A stretch of 64,000 nucleotides of DNA from Chloroflexota bacterium. Lineage in GTDB: Bacteria; Chloroflexota; Limnocylindria; Limnocylindrales; CSP1-4. Position 1 is the first letter of the stretch. Each line of letters opens with the position of its first letter. Positions 36,039 to 45,389 of the stretch are shown piece by piece. A model generated the notes under the pieces. It saw nothing but the letters and a program-made list of their open reading frames with translations. It did not search any database and was not told the origin of the DNA. The stretch lies in NCBI GenBank assembly GCA_016191395.1, contig JACPOS010000023.1:127290-191289 (forward strand), in the 5' to 3' direction. Both the position numbers and the translations under genes were made by a program.

Positions 36039-37106
36039 ATGGAGCGGCGCAGAACTCGCCCGCGCATCGCAGACGTCGCCCGTGAGGCGGGTGTGTCGAA
36101 GACCGCCGTGTCGTTCGCGTTCAACAGCCCGGAGCGGCTGTCCGCAGAGACCGCCATTCGCATTCGCGAAGTGGCCGGAGCGCTGGGCTACCGCCCCAAC
36201 CCGGTCGCGCGAATGCTCACGCAGCGGCAGACCATGACGCTCGGCGTGCTCACGCCGCAGGCGCTCGCGGTGATCTTCTCCAACCCGTTCTTCGCGTTGT
36301 TCAGCGAGGGCGTCGCCCACGCCGCCGAAGACCTTGGCTACGAGCTCCACTTCATCTCGCCGCTGCACGGCTCGCTCGCACTCGCGGTCGGTCGCTCCAC
36401 GGTCGACGGGGTGGTTGCGATCGGACTGTCCGCAGATCATCCCGAGGTCGGGCAGATCCGCGGCGCGGGGCTGCCGATGGTCCTGGTTGACTCGGACGAC
36501 CTGCCGGGGCACAGCTCCGTGGTCGTGGACGACGAGGCGGGCGCCCGGGCTGCCGCCGAGCACCTGGTGGAGCTCGGCCACCGCGACCTCCTCGTCATCG
36601 CCATCGAGGGTCCCGCGACGCCGTCCGGCGAGCCGGGTCGGACCGGCGTCACCGAGCGCCGCCTCCGTGGCTACCGTGCCGTCCTCGAAGGGGCCGGCAT
36701 CGAGCTCTCGGCCGAGCGCGTCGTCGCCGGCCGGTCCTCCATCGACGGCGGTTCCTCCGCCTTCCAGCGTGCGTGGGCCATGGGCATCCGGCCCACGGCC
36801 GTCCTGGCCATGAGCGACGCCATCGCGATCGGCGCGATGCGCGCCGCCCGCGAGCTGGGCCTGCGCATCCCCGACGACCTGAGTGTCGTCGGCTTCGATG
36901 ACATCGACCTCGCCGGCCACGTCGACCCACCCCTGACGACGGTGCACCAGCCGATCCGTCAGAAGGGTGCCGACGCTGTTCGCCTCCTCCTCGCCGAGGT
37001 GGAGCAGCGAGAGGCGAATCGTCCAGAGCACATCCGGCTCGAGACGCGGCTCATCGTCCGCGCGTCGACCGGGCCCGCGCCGCAGTTGCGGCAGGAGGTG
37101 CCCTGA
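36039..37106 (+). CDS. LacI-family transcriptional repressor
   Basis: 355 residues. The N-terminal HTH ([22 protein letters not shown]) with hinge [14 protein letters not shown] precedes a periplasmic-binding-protein-like effector domain ([40 protein letters not shown]). The start is ATG 36039, with GGAGGAGG directly upstream; a GTG at 36000 also reads in frame. Tandem operators sit in its own promoter. The sugar ABC importer follows 151 nt downstream and GH13 enzymes a little further, so it probably senses a malto-oligosaccharide or similar sugar. Confidence 0.93.
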   Translation: MERRRTRPRIADVAREAGVSKTAVSFAFNSPERLSAETAIRIREVAGALGYRPNPVARMLTQRQTMTLGVLTPQALAVIFSNPFFALFSEGVAHAAEDLGYELHFISPLHGSLALAVGRSTVDGVVAIGLSADHPEVGQIRGAGLPMVLVDSDDLPGHSSVVVDDEAGARAAAEHLVELGHRDLLVIAIEGPATPSGEPGRTGVTERRLRGYRAVLEGAGIELSAERVVAGRSSIDGGSSAFQRAWAMGIRPTAVLAMSDAIAIGAMRAARELGLRIPDDLSVVGFDDIDLAGHVDPPLTTVHQPIRQKGADAVRLLLAEVEQREANRPEHIRLETRLIVRASTGPAPQLRQEVP

Positions 37107-37107
37107 C

Positions 37108-37113
37108 TAGACT
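37108..37113 (+). promoter_or_regulatory. -10 element upstream of the sugar-importer operon
   Basis: TAGACT with a weak -35 TTGCGG (37086-37091, 16-nt spacer inside the lacI-type 3' end). It would start a leader of about 138 nt before the binding-protein gene. GACCGGTC at 37172-37179 is a palindrome related to, but not matching, the AACCGGTT operator. Confidence 0.45.
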
Positions 37114-37120
37114 TGGGTCG

Positions 37121-37201
37121 ATGGTGCGAGCTGTCGGCGGGGTGCGCCCCGGCGCGGTGGTCGCTCAACGGGACCGGTCGACGCCGGCTCCCACGGCCTG
37201 A
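37121..37201 (+). CDS. Possible 26-codon leader ORF
   Basis: An ATG that begins 7 nt after a TAGACT -10 opens a 26-codon frame (MVRAVGGVRPGAVVAQRDRS, then TPAPTA and stop), ending 56 nt before the binding-protein ATG. Its position at the expected transcript start fits the leaderless pattern seen elsewhere here. There is no homology evidence; it may be chance. Confidence 0.25.
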   Translation: MVRAVGGVRPGAVVAQRDRSTPAPTA

Positions 37202-37257
37202 ACCCAGGAGGCCCCCGCCTTGGGGACTCCAGTGCGACAGAGGAGATGACAGACCCC

Positions 37258-38523
37258 ATGAAGAAACCGATCAAGCTCGTCGGCCTGCTCGGCGCCCTGG
37301 CCATCGTGGCCACCGCCTGCGGTCCAGCAGCCAGCACGACGGCGCCGACCTCGGCGCCGGGCGGCACGACGGCGCCGGGGACGGCGACACCGACCGAGGC
37401 CAACAGCGGCCCGGCCGCCCTCAAGGGCTCGCTGACCTTGTGGCATTCCTACGGCTCCGGTGGCGGTGAGACCGGCGCCCTCGACCAGGTCCTCGGCGCG
37501 ATCCGCGCCCAGAACCCGGAGCTCACGATCAACGTCGTCGAGCAGCCGTTCAGCGACATCTTCACCAAGTGGCAGACCGACGTGCTGGCAGGCGAGAAGA
37601 CCCCTGACCTGTACATCGCGCCGAACGACAACCTGTTCTCGCAGTCGGACGCCGGCGCCCTCGCCGACATCACGACCCAGCTCTCGGGCAAGCTTGACGG
37701 CTTCTCCGCGACTGCGGTCGCCGGCTCGCAGGTTGGCGGCAAGTTCTTCATGGTTCCCGAGTCCCTGAAGGCCGTTGCCCTCTGGTACGACGGGACCGCC
37801 ATCGCCACCGCCCCGGCCACGACCGATGCCCTGCTGGCTGGCGTCAAGGACGGGTCGATCAAGCTCGGCCTCCATCAGGATCCGTATTTCCAGTTCGGCT
37901 GGAGCGGGTCGTTCGGTGGCAAGCTCATGGACGACTCCGGCAAGTGCGTCGCCGATCAGGGCGGCTTTGCCGATGCATACAAGTTCGCCGCGGACCTGAA
38001 GGCCGCCGGCGCGAAGTTCTACACCGATGGCAACGCCATGAAGCAGGACTTCCAGACCGGCAAGACGAACGCAATCGTCGACGGCCCGTGGCTCACGGCC
38101 GACCTCACGGCTGCGTACACCAAGCTCGGCCGCACGCTCGCCGTCGCGCCGATCCCGTCCGGCCCGAAGGGCAAGGCCAACCCGCTCACCGGAACGGACG
38201 GCTGGTACATCAACCCCAACAGCCCCAACAAGGACCTGGCGGTCCAGTTCGCGCTCCAGATGGTCAGCACCACTTGGGAGCAGATCTTCGTCAACTTCGC
38301 CGGCCACGTGCCGGCGGCGCCTGGCGTGACCGTCAAGGACCCCATCGTCAAGGGCTTCGCGGATGCGGCGGCCACCGGCCTGCCTCGACCGCAGAACAAG
38401 GAGCTCAACAACTACTGGGGCAACTTCGGTAACGCCCTGAACGCGGTGCTCGACAAGGGCACCGATCCGACCGCCGCCATCGCGACGGCCTGCACGACCA
38501 TGAACACGGCGAACGGCAAGTAG
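37258..38523 (+). CDS. ABC importer sugar-binding lipoprotein (maltodextrin type)
   Basis: A 421-residue extracytoplasmic solute receptor. The lipobox IVATAC (Cys21) is followed by a Thr/Ala/Pro/Gly tether to about residue 58. The family-1 (MalE-like) fold starts with GSLTLWHSYGSGGGETGALD and contains DLYIAPND, VPESLKAVALWYDG, NAIVDGPWLTADL and GTDGWYINPNSPNKDLAVQF. ATG 37258 is preferred, with GGAG 12 nt upstream; ATG 37246 has no room for an SD. It delivers sugar to the two permeases downstream. No ATPase gene is linked, so a shared MsmK/UgpC-type ATPase is probably used. Confidence 0.92.
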   Translation: MKKPIKLVGLLGALAIVATACGPAASTTAPTSAPGGTTAPGTATPTEANSGPAALKGSLTLWHSYGSGGGETGALDQVLGAIRAQNPELTINVVEQPFSDIFTKWQTDVLAGEKTPDLYIAPNDNLFSQSDAGALADITTQLSGKLDGFSATAVAGSQVGGKFFMVPESLKAVALWYDGTAIATAPATTDALLAGVKDGSIKLGLHQDPYFQFGWSGSFGGKLMDDSGKCVADQGGFADAYKFAADLKAAGAKFYTDGNAMKQDFQTGKTNAIVDGPWLTADLTAAYTKLGRTLAVAPIPSGPKGKANPLTGTDGWYINPNSPNKDLAVQFALQMVSTTWEQIFVNFAGHVPAAPGVTVKDPIVKGFADAAATGLPRPQNKELNNYWGNFGNALNAVLDKGTDPTAAIATACTTMNTANGK

Positions 38524-38535
38524 CCTTCGCTCGAT

Positions 38536-38569
38536 CGGCCCGGGGCGCCCACGCGGGCGCCCCGGGCCG
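38536..38569 (+). other. Intercistronic hairpin after binding-protein gene
   Basis: A perfect 15-bp stem (38536-38550 with 38555-38569, CGGCCCGGGGCGCCC and complement) with an ACGC loop, 13 nt after the stop and with no T-run. This placement is typical of stems that protect the abundant binding-protein mRNA and reduce read-through into the permease genes. Confidence 0.75.
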
Positions 38570-38669
38570 AAATCGCTGAACCGGCGCGCAATCTTCCCCT
38601 TGCTCTGGGCCCACCGGACCCGGATACTCCAAAGGACTCCCATCCCTCACCGCGAGGCGAGCCAGCAGC

Positions 38670-39686
38670 ATGGCGACGACGGCGATGGCCCCTGCGATCC
38701 AGCGCCCGAAGGGCACGCGGATCCGGCGTGCGACCCAGCCGTACCTGTACCTGCTTCCCGCGTTCATCGTGATGGGCGTCATCACCTTCTACCCGCTGAT
38801 CTTCCAGGTCTGGATGTCGTTCACGGACTTCGGGCCGAAGAACTTCCGGGTCAACGACCCGATCGCACCGACCTTCGTCGGGCTGGATAACTACTTCCGG
38901 ATCGCGACCTCGCAGCTCCAGATCCCGAACTTCGAATTCCTCCGCCTGGTCTTCTTCAACCTCTGGTGGGCGTTCAGCAACGTCGTCCTGCACGTGATCA
39001 TCGGAGTCCTGGTGGCGGTCCTGCTGAACACCAAAGGCCTCATGTTCCGCGGCTTCTACCGCGCGCTGTTCATCCTCCCGGTCGTGATCCCCTCGCTGAT
39101 CGTCGCGACCGTCTGGCGGAACATGTTCGATACGGACGCGGGAGCCGTGAACTTCCTCATCCAGGGCGTTGGTGGCCTGTTCGGCCTCCCGGCAGACACG
39201 GCGGCGTTCCACCTGAACTGGCTGCGCCAGACGAACGACCCCATCCCGTTCATCCCGTTGCCGCTCGCGTACTTCGCGATGCTCATCGCGAACACATGGC
39301 TCGGATGGCCGCTGAATGCGGTCGTCGCGACCGGTGCGCTCCAGAGCATCCCGGGCGAGCTCTACGAGGCGGCAGAGATGGACGGCGCGTCGGGCCGGCA
39401 GAAGTTCCGGCACATCACGATCACCTACCTCCGGCCCGCGATGGTCCCGTACGCGATCTACGGATTCGTGATCACGTTCAACCTGTTCTTCCTGCCGTAC
39501 TTCATGACAGCCGGCGAGCCGTTCGGAAGGACGGAGATCCTGGTGACGCAGGCGTACCGCCTGGCCGTCGATCGCCAGCTCCTGGGCGTCGCGGCAGCAT
39601 TCGCCGTGTACCTGTTCTTCCTGCTCCTCGCGGTGACGCTCGTCACGAACCGCCTCGCGAAGGCGACAAAGAGCTACGCCGAATGA
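38670..39686 (+). CDS. ABC sugar permease, MalF type
   Basis: A 338-residue inner-membrane permease with about six to eight helices. It opens RRATQPYLYLLPAFIVMGVI. The EAA loop that docks the ATPase is ELYEAAEMDGASGRQKFRHITITYLRP (about residues 232-258). The sequence ends with a basic tail. MalF-type length without the large MalF P2 domain of E. coli is usual in Gram-positives. malG follows 28 nt downstream and pairs with it to form the channel. Confidence 0.92.
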   Translation: MATTAMAPAIQRPKGTRIRRATQPYLYLLPAFIVMGVITFYPLIFQVWMSFTDFGPKNFRVNDPIAPTFVGLDNYFRIATSQLQIPNFEFLRLVFFNLWWAFSNVVLHVIIGVLVAVLLNTKGLMFRGFYRALFILPVVIPSLIVATVWRNMFDTDAGAVNFLIQGVGGLFGLPADTAAFHLNWLRQTNDPIPFIPLPLAYFAMLIANTWLGWPLNAVVATGALQSIPGELYEAAEMDGASGRQKFRHITITYLRPAMVPYAIYGFVITFNLFFLPYFMTAGEPFGRTEILVTQAYRLAVDRQLLGVAAAFAVYLFFLLLAVTLVTNRLAKATKSYAE

Positions 39687-39714
39687 CCCGTACCCAGCGC
39701 TGACGAGGACACCG

Positions 39715-40677
39715 ATGGCCGCGATCACCGACTCCCGACGCTTCGCCTTCCTCCGCCGCCCCGGCGCGAAGACGAAGGTCGCGGGCAATGAAGAGCCCAG
39801 GCTGCCGCTCGGGCGGCAGCTCCTGCTGCAGATCCTGTGCATCTTCATCGGGATCACCGTCCTGTTCCCGATCGTGTGGATCTTCAGCATGTCCATCGAC
39901 CCGCGGAACTTCGCACGGCCGGATGCGCTGAACCTGATCCCGCCCGGCGCCACGCTGGACGCCTACATGAAGGTGCTCAACCGACCGACGTCGAATGCGA
40001 TCAGCTTCCTGGGCCTGGCCAAGAACAGCCTGTTCATCGCGATCTCGAGCTCGGCGATTGCCGTGGGCATCGGCGTGACGGCCGCCTACGCGTTTGCGCG
40101 CCTGCGCTTCCCCGGCCGCGGGGCGCTCATGATCGCGGTCCTGGGCGTGCTGATGCTGCCGTCGGTGGCGACGCTGGTGCCGCTGTTCGTCTTCCTCAAC
40201 CAGTTCAAGATCGAGTTCGGCGACCTGTCGTTCAACCTTCGCGCCTCGCTCATCGGCGTCTCGCTAGCGGTGATCTCGAGTCAGCTGCCGTTCGCGATCT
40301 GGAACCTCAAGGGATACCTGGACACGATCCCGAAGGATCTCGAAGAGGCGGCCGTGGTGGACGGTGCCTCGAGGAACCAGGTGTTCCTCAAGATCATCCT
40401 GCCGCTGGCGATCCCTGCCGTCGCGGTCACGGGCTTCCTGGGCTTCCTGGGCGGCTGGACCGAGTACCTCACGACGTACTACTTCATTGGCGCGAACCCA
40501 CAGAACTGGACGCTGTCGATCGCGCTCAACAGCATGGTCGGTGACTTCGCCCGGACGACCACGTGGTCCGAGTTCGCCGCGTTCGCAATCCTGTTCGCCC
40601 TGCCCGTCTCCCTGGTGTTCTTCTTCTTCCAGCGGTACCTCGTCGGCGGCCTGGCCGTCGGCGGCGTGAAGGGCTAA
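39715..40677 (+). CDS. ABC sugar permease, MalG type
   Basis: A 320-residue permease with six helices. It opens with LLLQILCIFIGITVLFPIVW. The EAA loop is DLEEAAVVDGASRNQVFLKIILPLAIPA near residue 208, and WTEYLTTYYF follows. The C-terminus ends QRYLVGGLAVGGVKG, the standard MalG tail that inserts toward the ATPase. GACGAGGACACC precedes the ATG. Its stop overlaps the stop of the convergent small membrane gene by 3 nt. Confidence 0.93.
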   Translation: MAAITDSRRFAFLRRPGAKTKVAGNEEPRLPLGRQLLLQILCIFIGITVLFPIVWIFSMSIDPRNFARPDALNLIPPGATLDAYMKVLNRPTSNAISFLGLAKNSLFIAISSSAIAVGIGVTAAYAFARLRFPGRGALMIAVLGVLMLPSVATLVPLFVFLNQFKIEFGDLSFNLRASLIGVSLAVISSQLPFAIWNLKGYLDTIPKDLEEAAVVDGASRNQVFLKIILPLAIPAVAVTGFLGFLGGWTEYLTTYYFIGANPQNWTLSIALNSMVGDFARTTTWSEFAAFAILFALPVSLVFFFFQRYLVGGLAVGGVKG

Positions 40678-41108
40678 GCCGCCTCAGCTCGCTGGCGGGC
40701 AGACCACTCGAACCAAGGCCGCTCGCGCATCAGGGCGAGCACCACGAAGACGTCCAGTCCGCCGAATACATAGCCGATCGACGTCTGCGAGAGCAGCTCC
40801 AGGAACCCGATCACGGCCATGACGTTGACCGTGACCAGCCATGCCCGACCGAACCGGACGGCAAGGCCGAGGGCGAGTGTCACCGTGGCGACGGCGATCG
40901 TGATCAGCGTCGGCACGCCGATGTCGCCGCCCGACTGCGCCATGCCCATCAGCCCGTCGACCGAGATGAGCAGGTTGGTCGCGGCACCGACGACGAGGAT
41001 CGCGGAGGCGAGCTCCACCAGGACGGGCCGCGGGTGGAAGGTCCGGGGCGCGGCAGGTGCCTGCTCCGCCACCGGCGGCTCACCCCGTGGGTCTCGCCGA
41101 CCGGTCAC
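40674..41108 (-). CDS. Small membrane protein coupled to the amylase gene
   Basis: 144 residues with four hydrophobic segments (VELASAILVVGAATNLLIS; TLITIAVATVTLALGLAV; WLVTVNVMAVIGFLELLS; IGYVFGGLDVFVVLALM) and a Pro-rich N-terminus. The GTG start at 41108 overlaps the amylase stop by GTGA, so it is translated with it. No family is recognised. It is convergent with malG. Confidence 0.65.
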   Translation of the reverse strand: MTGRRDPRGEPPVAEQAPAAPRTFHPRPVLVELASAILVVGAATNLLISVDGLMGMAQSGGDIGVPTLITIAVATVTLALGLAVRFGRAWLVTVNVMAVIGFLELLSQTSIGYVFGGLDVFVVLALMRERPWFEWSARQRAEAA

Positions 41109-42811
41109 GAAGCGGAGAGGCTGATTACGTAGCCGCTGTCCGGCTGGAGCGTTCCGATGGGCTTGTACTTGTCGAAGCCGCCTGTCGCATTGGCGGTCGG
41201 GGCCGTGACGGCCGGGGTCGATGCGTCGCCGACCGCTCCCAGGTACTTCGCCGTCGTGACGCCGCACAGCGGCCCGCCCTTGAGCGACAGGTCGTAGTCC
41301 GTGACGGCCTTCGCGCCCACGTTCATGACGACAAGGAGCGTCTCGCCGGCCGTGACACGCAGCCAGCCGATGACGCTCGCGCCATCGCCGGCAACGAGCA
41401 GCGTTCCTCCCTGCGACAGCGCGGGATGGGCCGCCCGGAACGCGATCGAGAGCCGGTATGTGGCAAGGAGGCTGAGCGGGTCTGCAGCTTCCGTGGCGAC
41501 GTTGGTCCTCTCCCAGCCGTCCGCGAGCGGCTCCCACGGCGTTCCCGTCGTGAACCCGGCGGCCGGGCCATCGGCGGTCCACGGCATCGGCGTGCGAATC
41601 TGCTCGTCGGGCTTGCGGCCCTCGAGGCCGATCTCCTCGCCGTAGTAGATGAACGGAACGCCCGGAGCAGTCAGGAGCATGAATGCCGCGAGGCGCGCCG
41701 ACGGGACGTCGCCGAAGACCTGGCTCATGACCCGGTTCTGGTCGTGGTTCGTCAGGAACGATGCCTCGCGGTTTGCGGGCCAGTACTTGATGGTCTCGGC
41801 GAGGGCGGTCGTGATGGGCGCCGTCCGGCGTCCCGCGACGGCCGAGATCATCGCCGACGCCAGGCCGAAGTCGAACGTCATGTCCAGGCTCTTGGGGACG
41901 TACGCGCCGGCGGCCCGGGACACGTCGTACGCCTCGCCGAGGAGGAGCGCGTCCGGGTGGCTGGCGTGGACCTTCGACGAGAAGTCCGCGAGCCACGCGT
42001 AGGTCTCCGGGGTGTTGACCTGGTGCGCCCCGTCGTCCTCGATCAGGTGGCGGGCCGCGTCGATCCGGAAACCGTCCACCTCGAAGTCGTCGAGCCAGAC
42101 GCTCGCGATCCGGTCGATCTCGGCGGTCACGGCAGGGTTGCGCAGGTTCAGGTCCGGCATCGCCTCGGAGAAGGCTCCGTAGTAGTAGTCGCCGGCCTTG
42201 GTCTGGTGCCACGGGCTCGGGCCGGCGACCGGTGGCCAGCCTGGATTCGTGTCCGACCAGATGTACCAGTCGCGGTGGGGGCCGCCCTTGAGCGCATCCT
42301 GGAACCAGGGATGATCGATCGAGGTGTGGTTGATCACGAAGTCCACGATCACCCGGATGCCGCGCCCGTGCGCTGCGGCGACGAATGCCTTGAGCGCAGC
42401 CTCGTCGCCGTAGTCGTGCTCCACCTTGGTGTAGTCGGTGACGTCGTAGCCGTGGTAGCTCGCGGCCTCCGCGACCGGCATCAGCCAGATCCCACCGATG
42501 CCGAGATCCTTGAGGTAGTCCAGCCTGGAGGTGGCGCCGGCGAGGTCGCCGATCCCGTCGCCGTTGGAGTCCGAGAAGCTCCTGACGAACAGCTCGTACC
42601 ACGTGCGCCCGGCCCAGACGGGCGGTGTTGGTGCCGGGGCCTCGGCACCGGGAACGGCCACCGGCACGCAGGCGGCGACCGTGGGGGCAGCGCTCGCCAT
42701 GGCGCCAGCGCTCGCAGGCGGGGTCGCGGACGGCGCCGGGCTGCAGCCCACGAGAAGCGCGACGAGCAGGGTCGCCCCGAGCCGCTCCCTCATTCGTGCG
42801 ACCATCGCCAT
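41105..42811 (-). CDS. Extracellular GH13 alpha-amylase lipoprotein
   Basis: 568 residues with lipobox LLVGC (Cys23), so anchored outside the cell. GH13 conserved regions: VDFVINHTS (about 156-164), GFRIDAARH with nucleophile Asp251, GEAYD with acid/base Glu293, and FLTNHDQNR with Asp357. A C-terminal beta domain follows. It cleaves alpha-1,4-glucans to oligosaccharides for the adjacent importer (inference from context). ATG 42811 lies 7 nt after a CATACT -10-like site; ATG 42793 is an alternative. It is divergent from another GH13 gene with 29 bp between starts. Confidence 0.92.
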   Translation of the reverse strand: MAMVARMRERLGATLLVALLVGCSPAPSATPPASAGAMASAAPTVAACVPVAVPGAEAPAPTPPVWAGRTWYELFVRSFSDSNGDGIGDLAGATSRLDYLKDLGIGGIWLMPVAEAASYHGYDVTDYTKVEHDYGDEAALKAFVAAAHGRGIRVIVDFVINHTSIDHPWFQDALKGGPHRDWYIWSDTNPGWPPVAGPSPWHQTKAGDYYYGAFSEAMPDLNLRNPAVTAEIDRIASVWLDDFEVDGFRIDAARHLIEDDGAHQVNTPETYAWLADFSSKVHASHPDALLLGEAYDVSRAAGAYVPKSLDMTFDFGLASAMISAVAGRRTAPITTALAETIKYWPANREASFLTNHDQNRVMSQVFGDVPSARLAAFMLLTAPGVPFIYYGEEIGLEGRKPDEQIRTPMPWTADGPAAGFTTGTPWEPLADGWERTNVATEAADPLSLLATYRLSIAFRAAHPALSQGGTLLVAGDGASVIGWLRVTAGETLLVVMNVGAKAVTDYDLSLKGGPLCGVTTAKYLGAVGDASTPAVTAPTANATGGFDKYKPIGTLQPDSGYVISLSAS

Positions 42812-42840
42812 CCCCGCCAGTATGGAGGAGCCCGCGCCGC

Positions 42841-44385
42841 ATGCCCGAGACGCCAGCCTGGGTCCGAGACGCCGTGTTCTACCAGGTCTTCCCGGACCGC
42901 TTCGCCTCGAGCGACCGCGTCCCGAAGCCCGGACCGCTGGAGCCCTGGGACAGCCCGCCCACGAACTACGGCTTCAAGGGCGGCGACCTCCTGGGCGTCG
43001 TGGAGCACCTGGATCACATCGCGGCGCTGGGCGCGAACGCGCTGTACCTGACGCCGATCTTCCAGTCGGCGTCCAACCACCGCTACCACACCTACGACTA
43101 CCTGACGGTCGATCCGCTGCTCGGCGGCGACGCCGCCCTCCGCGAGCTCCTCGACCGGGCGCACGAGCGCGGCATCCGCATCGTCCTCGACGGCGTGTTC
43201 AACCACACGGGCCGCGGCTTCTGGCCGTTCCACCACGTGCTGGAGACGGGGATCGGGTCGCCGTACCGCAACTGGTTCCATTACGACGAGGCGGCGCTGC
43301 GCGAGGGACGGCCGCTGAACGCCTACCCGGCCGGCCGGATGCGCTCGGGGCAGCCGGACGACCAGCACCATCCGGGCGAGATCGATCCCGGGGCGGACGC
43401 GGCGTCGGCGCGCGCGCGCCTGGGCTACGAGGCCTGGTGGGGCATGCCAGCCCTTCCCAAGCTCAACGTGTCGGAGCCGGGCGTCCGCGAGTACCTGTGG
43501 AACGTCGCGGAGCACTGGCTCCGCTTCGGGATCGATGGCTGGCGCCTGGACGTGCCAGCGGAGATCGACGACCCCGCGTTCTGGGCGGAGTTCCGGCGCC
43601 GGTGCCGGGCGGTCAATCCGGAGGCGTACCTCGTGGGCGAGATCTGGCACGTGGCGCCCGAGTGGGTTGCCGGCGACAGATTCGACGCGCTCATGAACTA
43701 TCCGCTCGCCGAGGCGATCATCGGCTTCGTGGGCGGCCGGTCGCTCAACGAGGCGCTGCTCCGGTCGCACCACGAGTACGGCATGGTCACCCGCCTCGAC
43801 GGGCATGGCTTCGGAGCGCGACTCACGGAGCTGCTCGCCGCGTACGCGCCGGAGACCAACGCCGTCCAGCTGAACCTGCTCGACAGCCACGACTCGCCGC
43901 GAGCCCTCTCGATACTCGGTAACGATCGGGAGGCGATGCAGCTCGCGGTCCTCCTCCAGGCGACGCTGCCCGGCGCCCCGTGCGTGTACTACGGCGACGA
44001 GGTCGGGGTCACCGGCGGGATCGATCCGGATTCAAGGCGCGCGTTCCCATGGGACGAGGGGCGCTGGGACCACGAGCTCCTCGACTCCATGCGGGCTGCG
44101 TTCGCGGTCCGGCATGCGGAGCCATGGCTTCGGTCGGATGCCGTGACGATCACGTCGGCCGTTGGGCCGGCACTCGCGTTCCGGCGCGGCGACGCGGCTG
44201 AGCTGAGCGTCGGCATCAACCCCGGCGACGAGCCCATCCGGCTGGCTCTCGGCGGGGGCGCCGGTGGATCGGTGATCCTGCCCATGGGTCGCGCACGAGC
44301 CAGCGCGCCAGCCGTGACCGGCGCGGACGGTGGCGTCACGATCGAGCTGCCCCCTCGATCCGGGGCGGTCGTCCGGCTGGCCTGA
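42841..44385 (+). CDS. Cytoplasmic GH13 enzyme, neopullulanase/cyclomaltodextrinase-like
   Basis: 514 residues with no signal peptide. It opens PAWVRDAVFYQVFPDRFASSD, typical of the neopullulanase/cyclomaltodextrinase subfamily, and has the calcium-loop-like GFKGGDLLGVVEHLDHIAAL. Catalytic set: WRLDVPAEID with Asp237, GEIWH with Glu267, and LLDSHDSPR with Asp351. A usual N-terminal dimer domain is missing, so it is shorter than classic CDases (about 585). It probably degrades imported maltodextrins. GGAGGAG precedes ATG 42841. Confidence 0.9.
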   Translation: MPETPAWVRDAVFYQVFPDRFASSDRVPKPGPLEPWDSPPTNYGFKGGDLLGVVEHLDHIAALGANALYLTPIFQSASNHRYHTYDYLTVDPLLGGDAALRELLDRAHERGIRIVLDGVFNHTGRGFWPFHHVLETGIGSPYRNWFHYDEAALREGRPLNAYPAGRMRSGQPDDQHHPGEIDPGADAASARARLGYEAWWGMPALPKLNVSEPGVREYLWNVAEHWLRFGIDGWRLDVPAEIDDPAFWAEFRRRCRAVNPEAYLVGEIWHVAPEWVAGDRFDALMNYPLAEAIIGFVGGRSLNEALLRSHHEYGMVTRLDGHGFGARLTELLAAYAPETNAVQLNLLDSHDSPRALSILGNDREAMQLAVLLQATLPGAPCVYYGDEVGVTGGIDPDSRRAFPWDEGRWDHELLDSMRAAFAVRHAEPWLRSDAVTITSAVGPALAFRRGDAAELSVGINPGDEPIRLALGGGAGGSVILPMGRARASAPAVTGADGGVTIELPPRSGAVVRLA

Positions 44386-44399
44386 GCGATACTCGCGCG

Positions 44400-45002
44400 G
44401 TGTCCGACCTCCCGATCTCGCTTTCGCCCGCGCTGGAGGCCGCATTCCTCGAGGCGCTCGACCCGCCCGGCAAGCTGGTCGCCGCCATCGATGCCCTCGG
44501 GACGGTGGTGGACCGCGACGTGCTCGTGGTCGATGCGGCCGGTGGCCCGGTGGTTCGCGGGCTGCTCGCGGCGGGCGCCCGCGTGACACACGCCGACCTC
44601 ACGCGCCCGTTGCAGCTCGATGCGGCCGATGGCTCCGAGGACGTGGTCCTCGGCCTGTGGTCATCCTTCCGGGGTGTCGTGCCGCGCGACGTGGCCGAGG
44701 TCGATCGCGTCCTGCGGCCCGGCGGCCGCCACCTCGTGGTCCACGACTACGGTCGGGACGACGTCTCGCGCCTGTACGGCGCGCGGCCGGAGTACGGCGC
44801 CTGGAGCCAACGCACCGGGCCGTTCCTGACCGGCGGGTTCCGGGTCAGGGTCGTGCACTGCTTCTGGGAGTTCGGCTCGCAGGAGGCGACGAGCGCCTTC
44901 CTCGCGGCCGCATTCGGCGACGCCGGGGCGCAGGTCGCCGCCACCCTGAAGCGGCCGCGGCTTTCCTGGAACGTGGCGGTCTACCATCGGACGCGACCGT
45001 GA
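44400..45002 (+). CDS. SAM-methyltransferase-like protein
   Basis: 200 residues with a Rossmann methyltransferase outline: DVLVVDAAGGPVVRGLLAAG in place of motif I, DVVLGLWSSFRGV, then EVDRVLRPGGRHLVVHDYGRDDV, the typical post-II LRPGG turn. Motif I is degenerate (AAGGP rather than GxGxG), so SAM binding is uncertain. The GTG start at 44400 lies 6 nt after GATACT and has no SD. It overlaps the next membrane gene by 4 nt. Confidence 0.65.
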   Translation: MSDLPISLSPALEAAFLEALDPPGKLVAAIDALGTVVDRDVLVVDAAGGPVVRGLLAAGARVTHADLTRPLQLDAADGSEDVVLGLWSSFRGVVPRDVAEVDRVLRPGGRHLVVHDYGRDDVSRLYGARPEYGAWSQRTGPFLTGGFRVRVVHCFWEFGSQEATSAFLAAAFGDAGAQVAATLKRPRLSWNVAVYHRTRP

Positions 45003-45364
45003 ACGACCGCCCGATTCCCGCCCGCGCGCCGGCGCAGCGCCCAGGCCGCTACCTCGGCCCGATCCGGCTCACGGTCCCGCTCGTGGTCGTGGTGGTGGTC
45101 CTGATCGGCTCGGTCATCTTCGACGCGTGGGTCGTGCTGACCATCACCGACGGCCAGATCCCACTGCTCGCCGTCGGACTCGTGGTCACCGGCGGATCGC
45201 TCGGCGCGATCGCGATCGGGGCATTGGTGGGCATGTGGCGCGCCGCATCCCGTGCGGCCGGCGGTCGATCGTTCGCGCTGGCGCTGGTCGGCGGCCTTGC
45301 CGGCCTGGCCGCGATCGGCTGCTTCGCGATCACCGCCCTGCTCGTGCTCGTGTGGAACACCTGA
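44999..45364 (+). CDS. Small three-helix membrane protein
   Basis: 121 residues. Three hydrophobic helices (LTVPLVVVVVVLIGSVIFDAW; IPLLAVGLVVTGGSLGAIAI; GLAGLAAIGCFAITALLVLV) follow a basic, Pro-rich N-terminus. Starts with GTG overlapping the methyltransferase-like gene stop. No family is recognised. tRNA-Glu lies 25 nt downstream on the other strand. Confidence 0.6.
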   Translation: MNDRPIPARAPAQRPGRYLGPIRLTVPLVVVVVVLIGSVIFDAWVVLTITDGQIPLLAVGLVVTGGSLGAIAIGALVGMWRAASRAAGGRSFALALVGGLAGLAAIGCFAITALLVLVWNT

Positions 45365-45389
45365 GCGACGCCGCGCACACGCTGCGACT

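Noticed and set aside
37172-37179. Second LacI operator before the importer operon
   Set aside because: GACCGGTC shares only ACCGGT with the AACCGGTT repeats and is single; too weak to call as a site.
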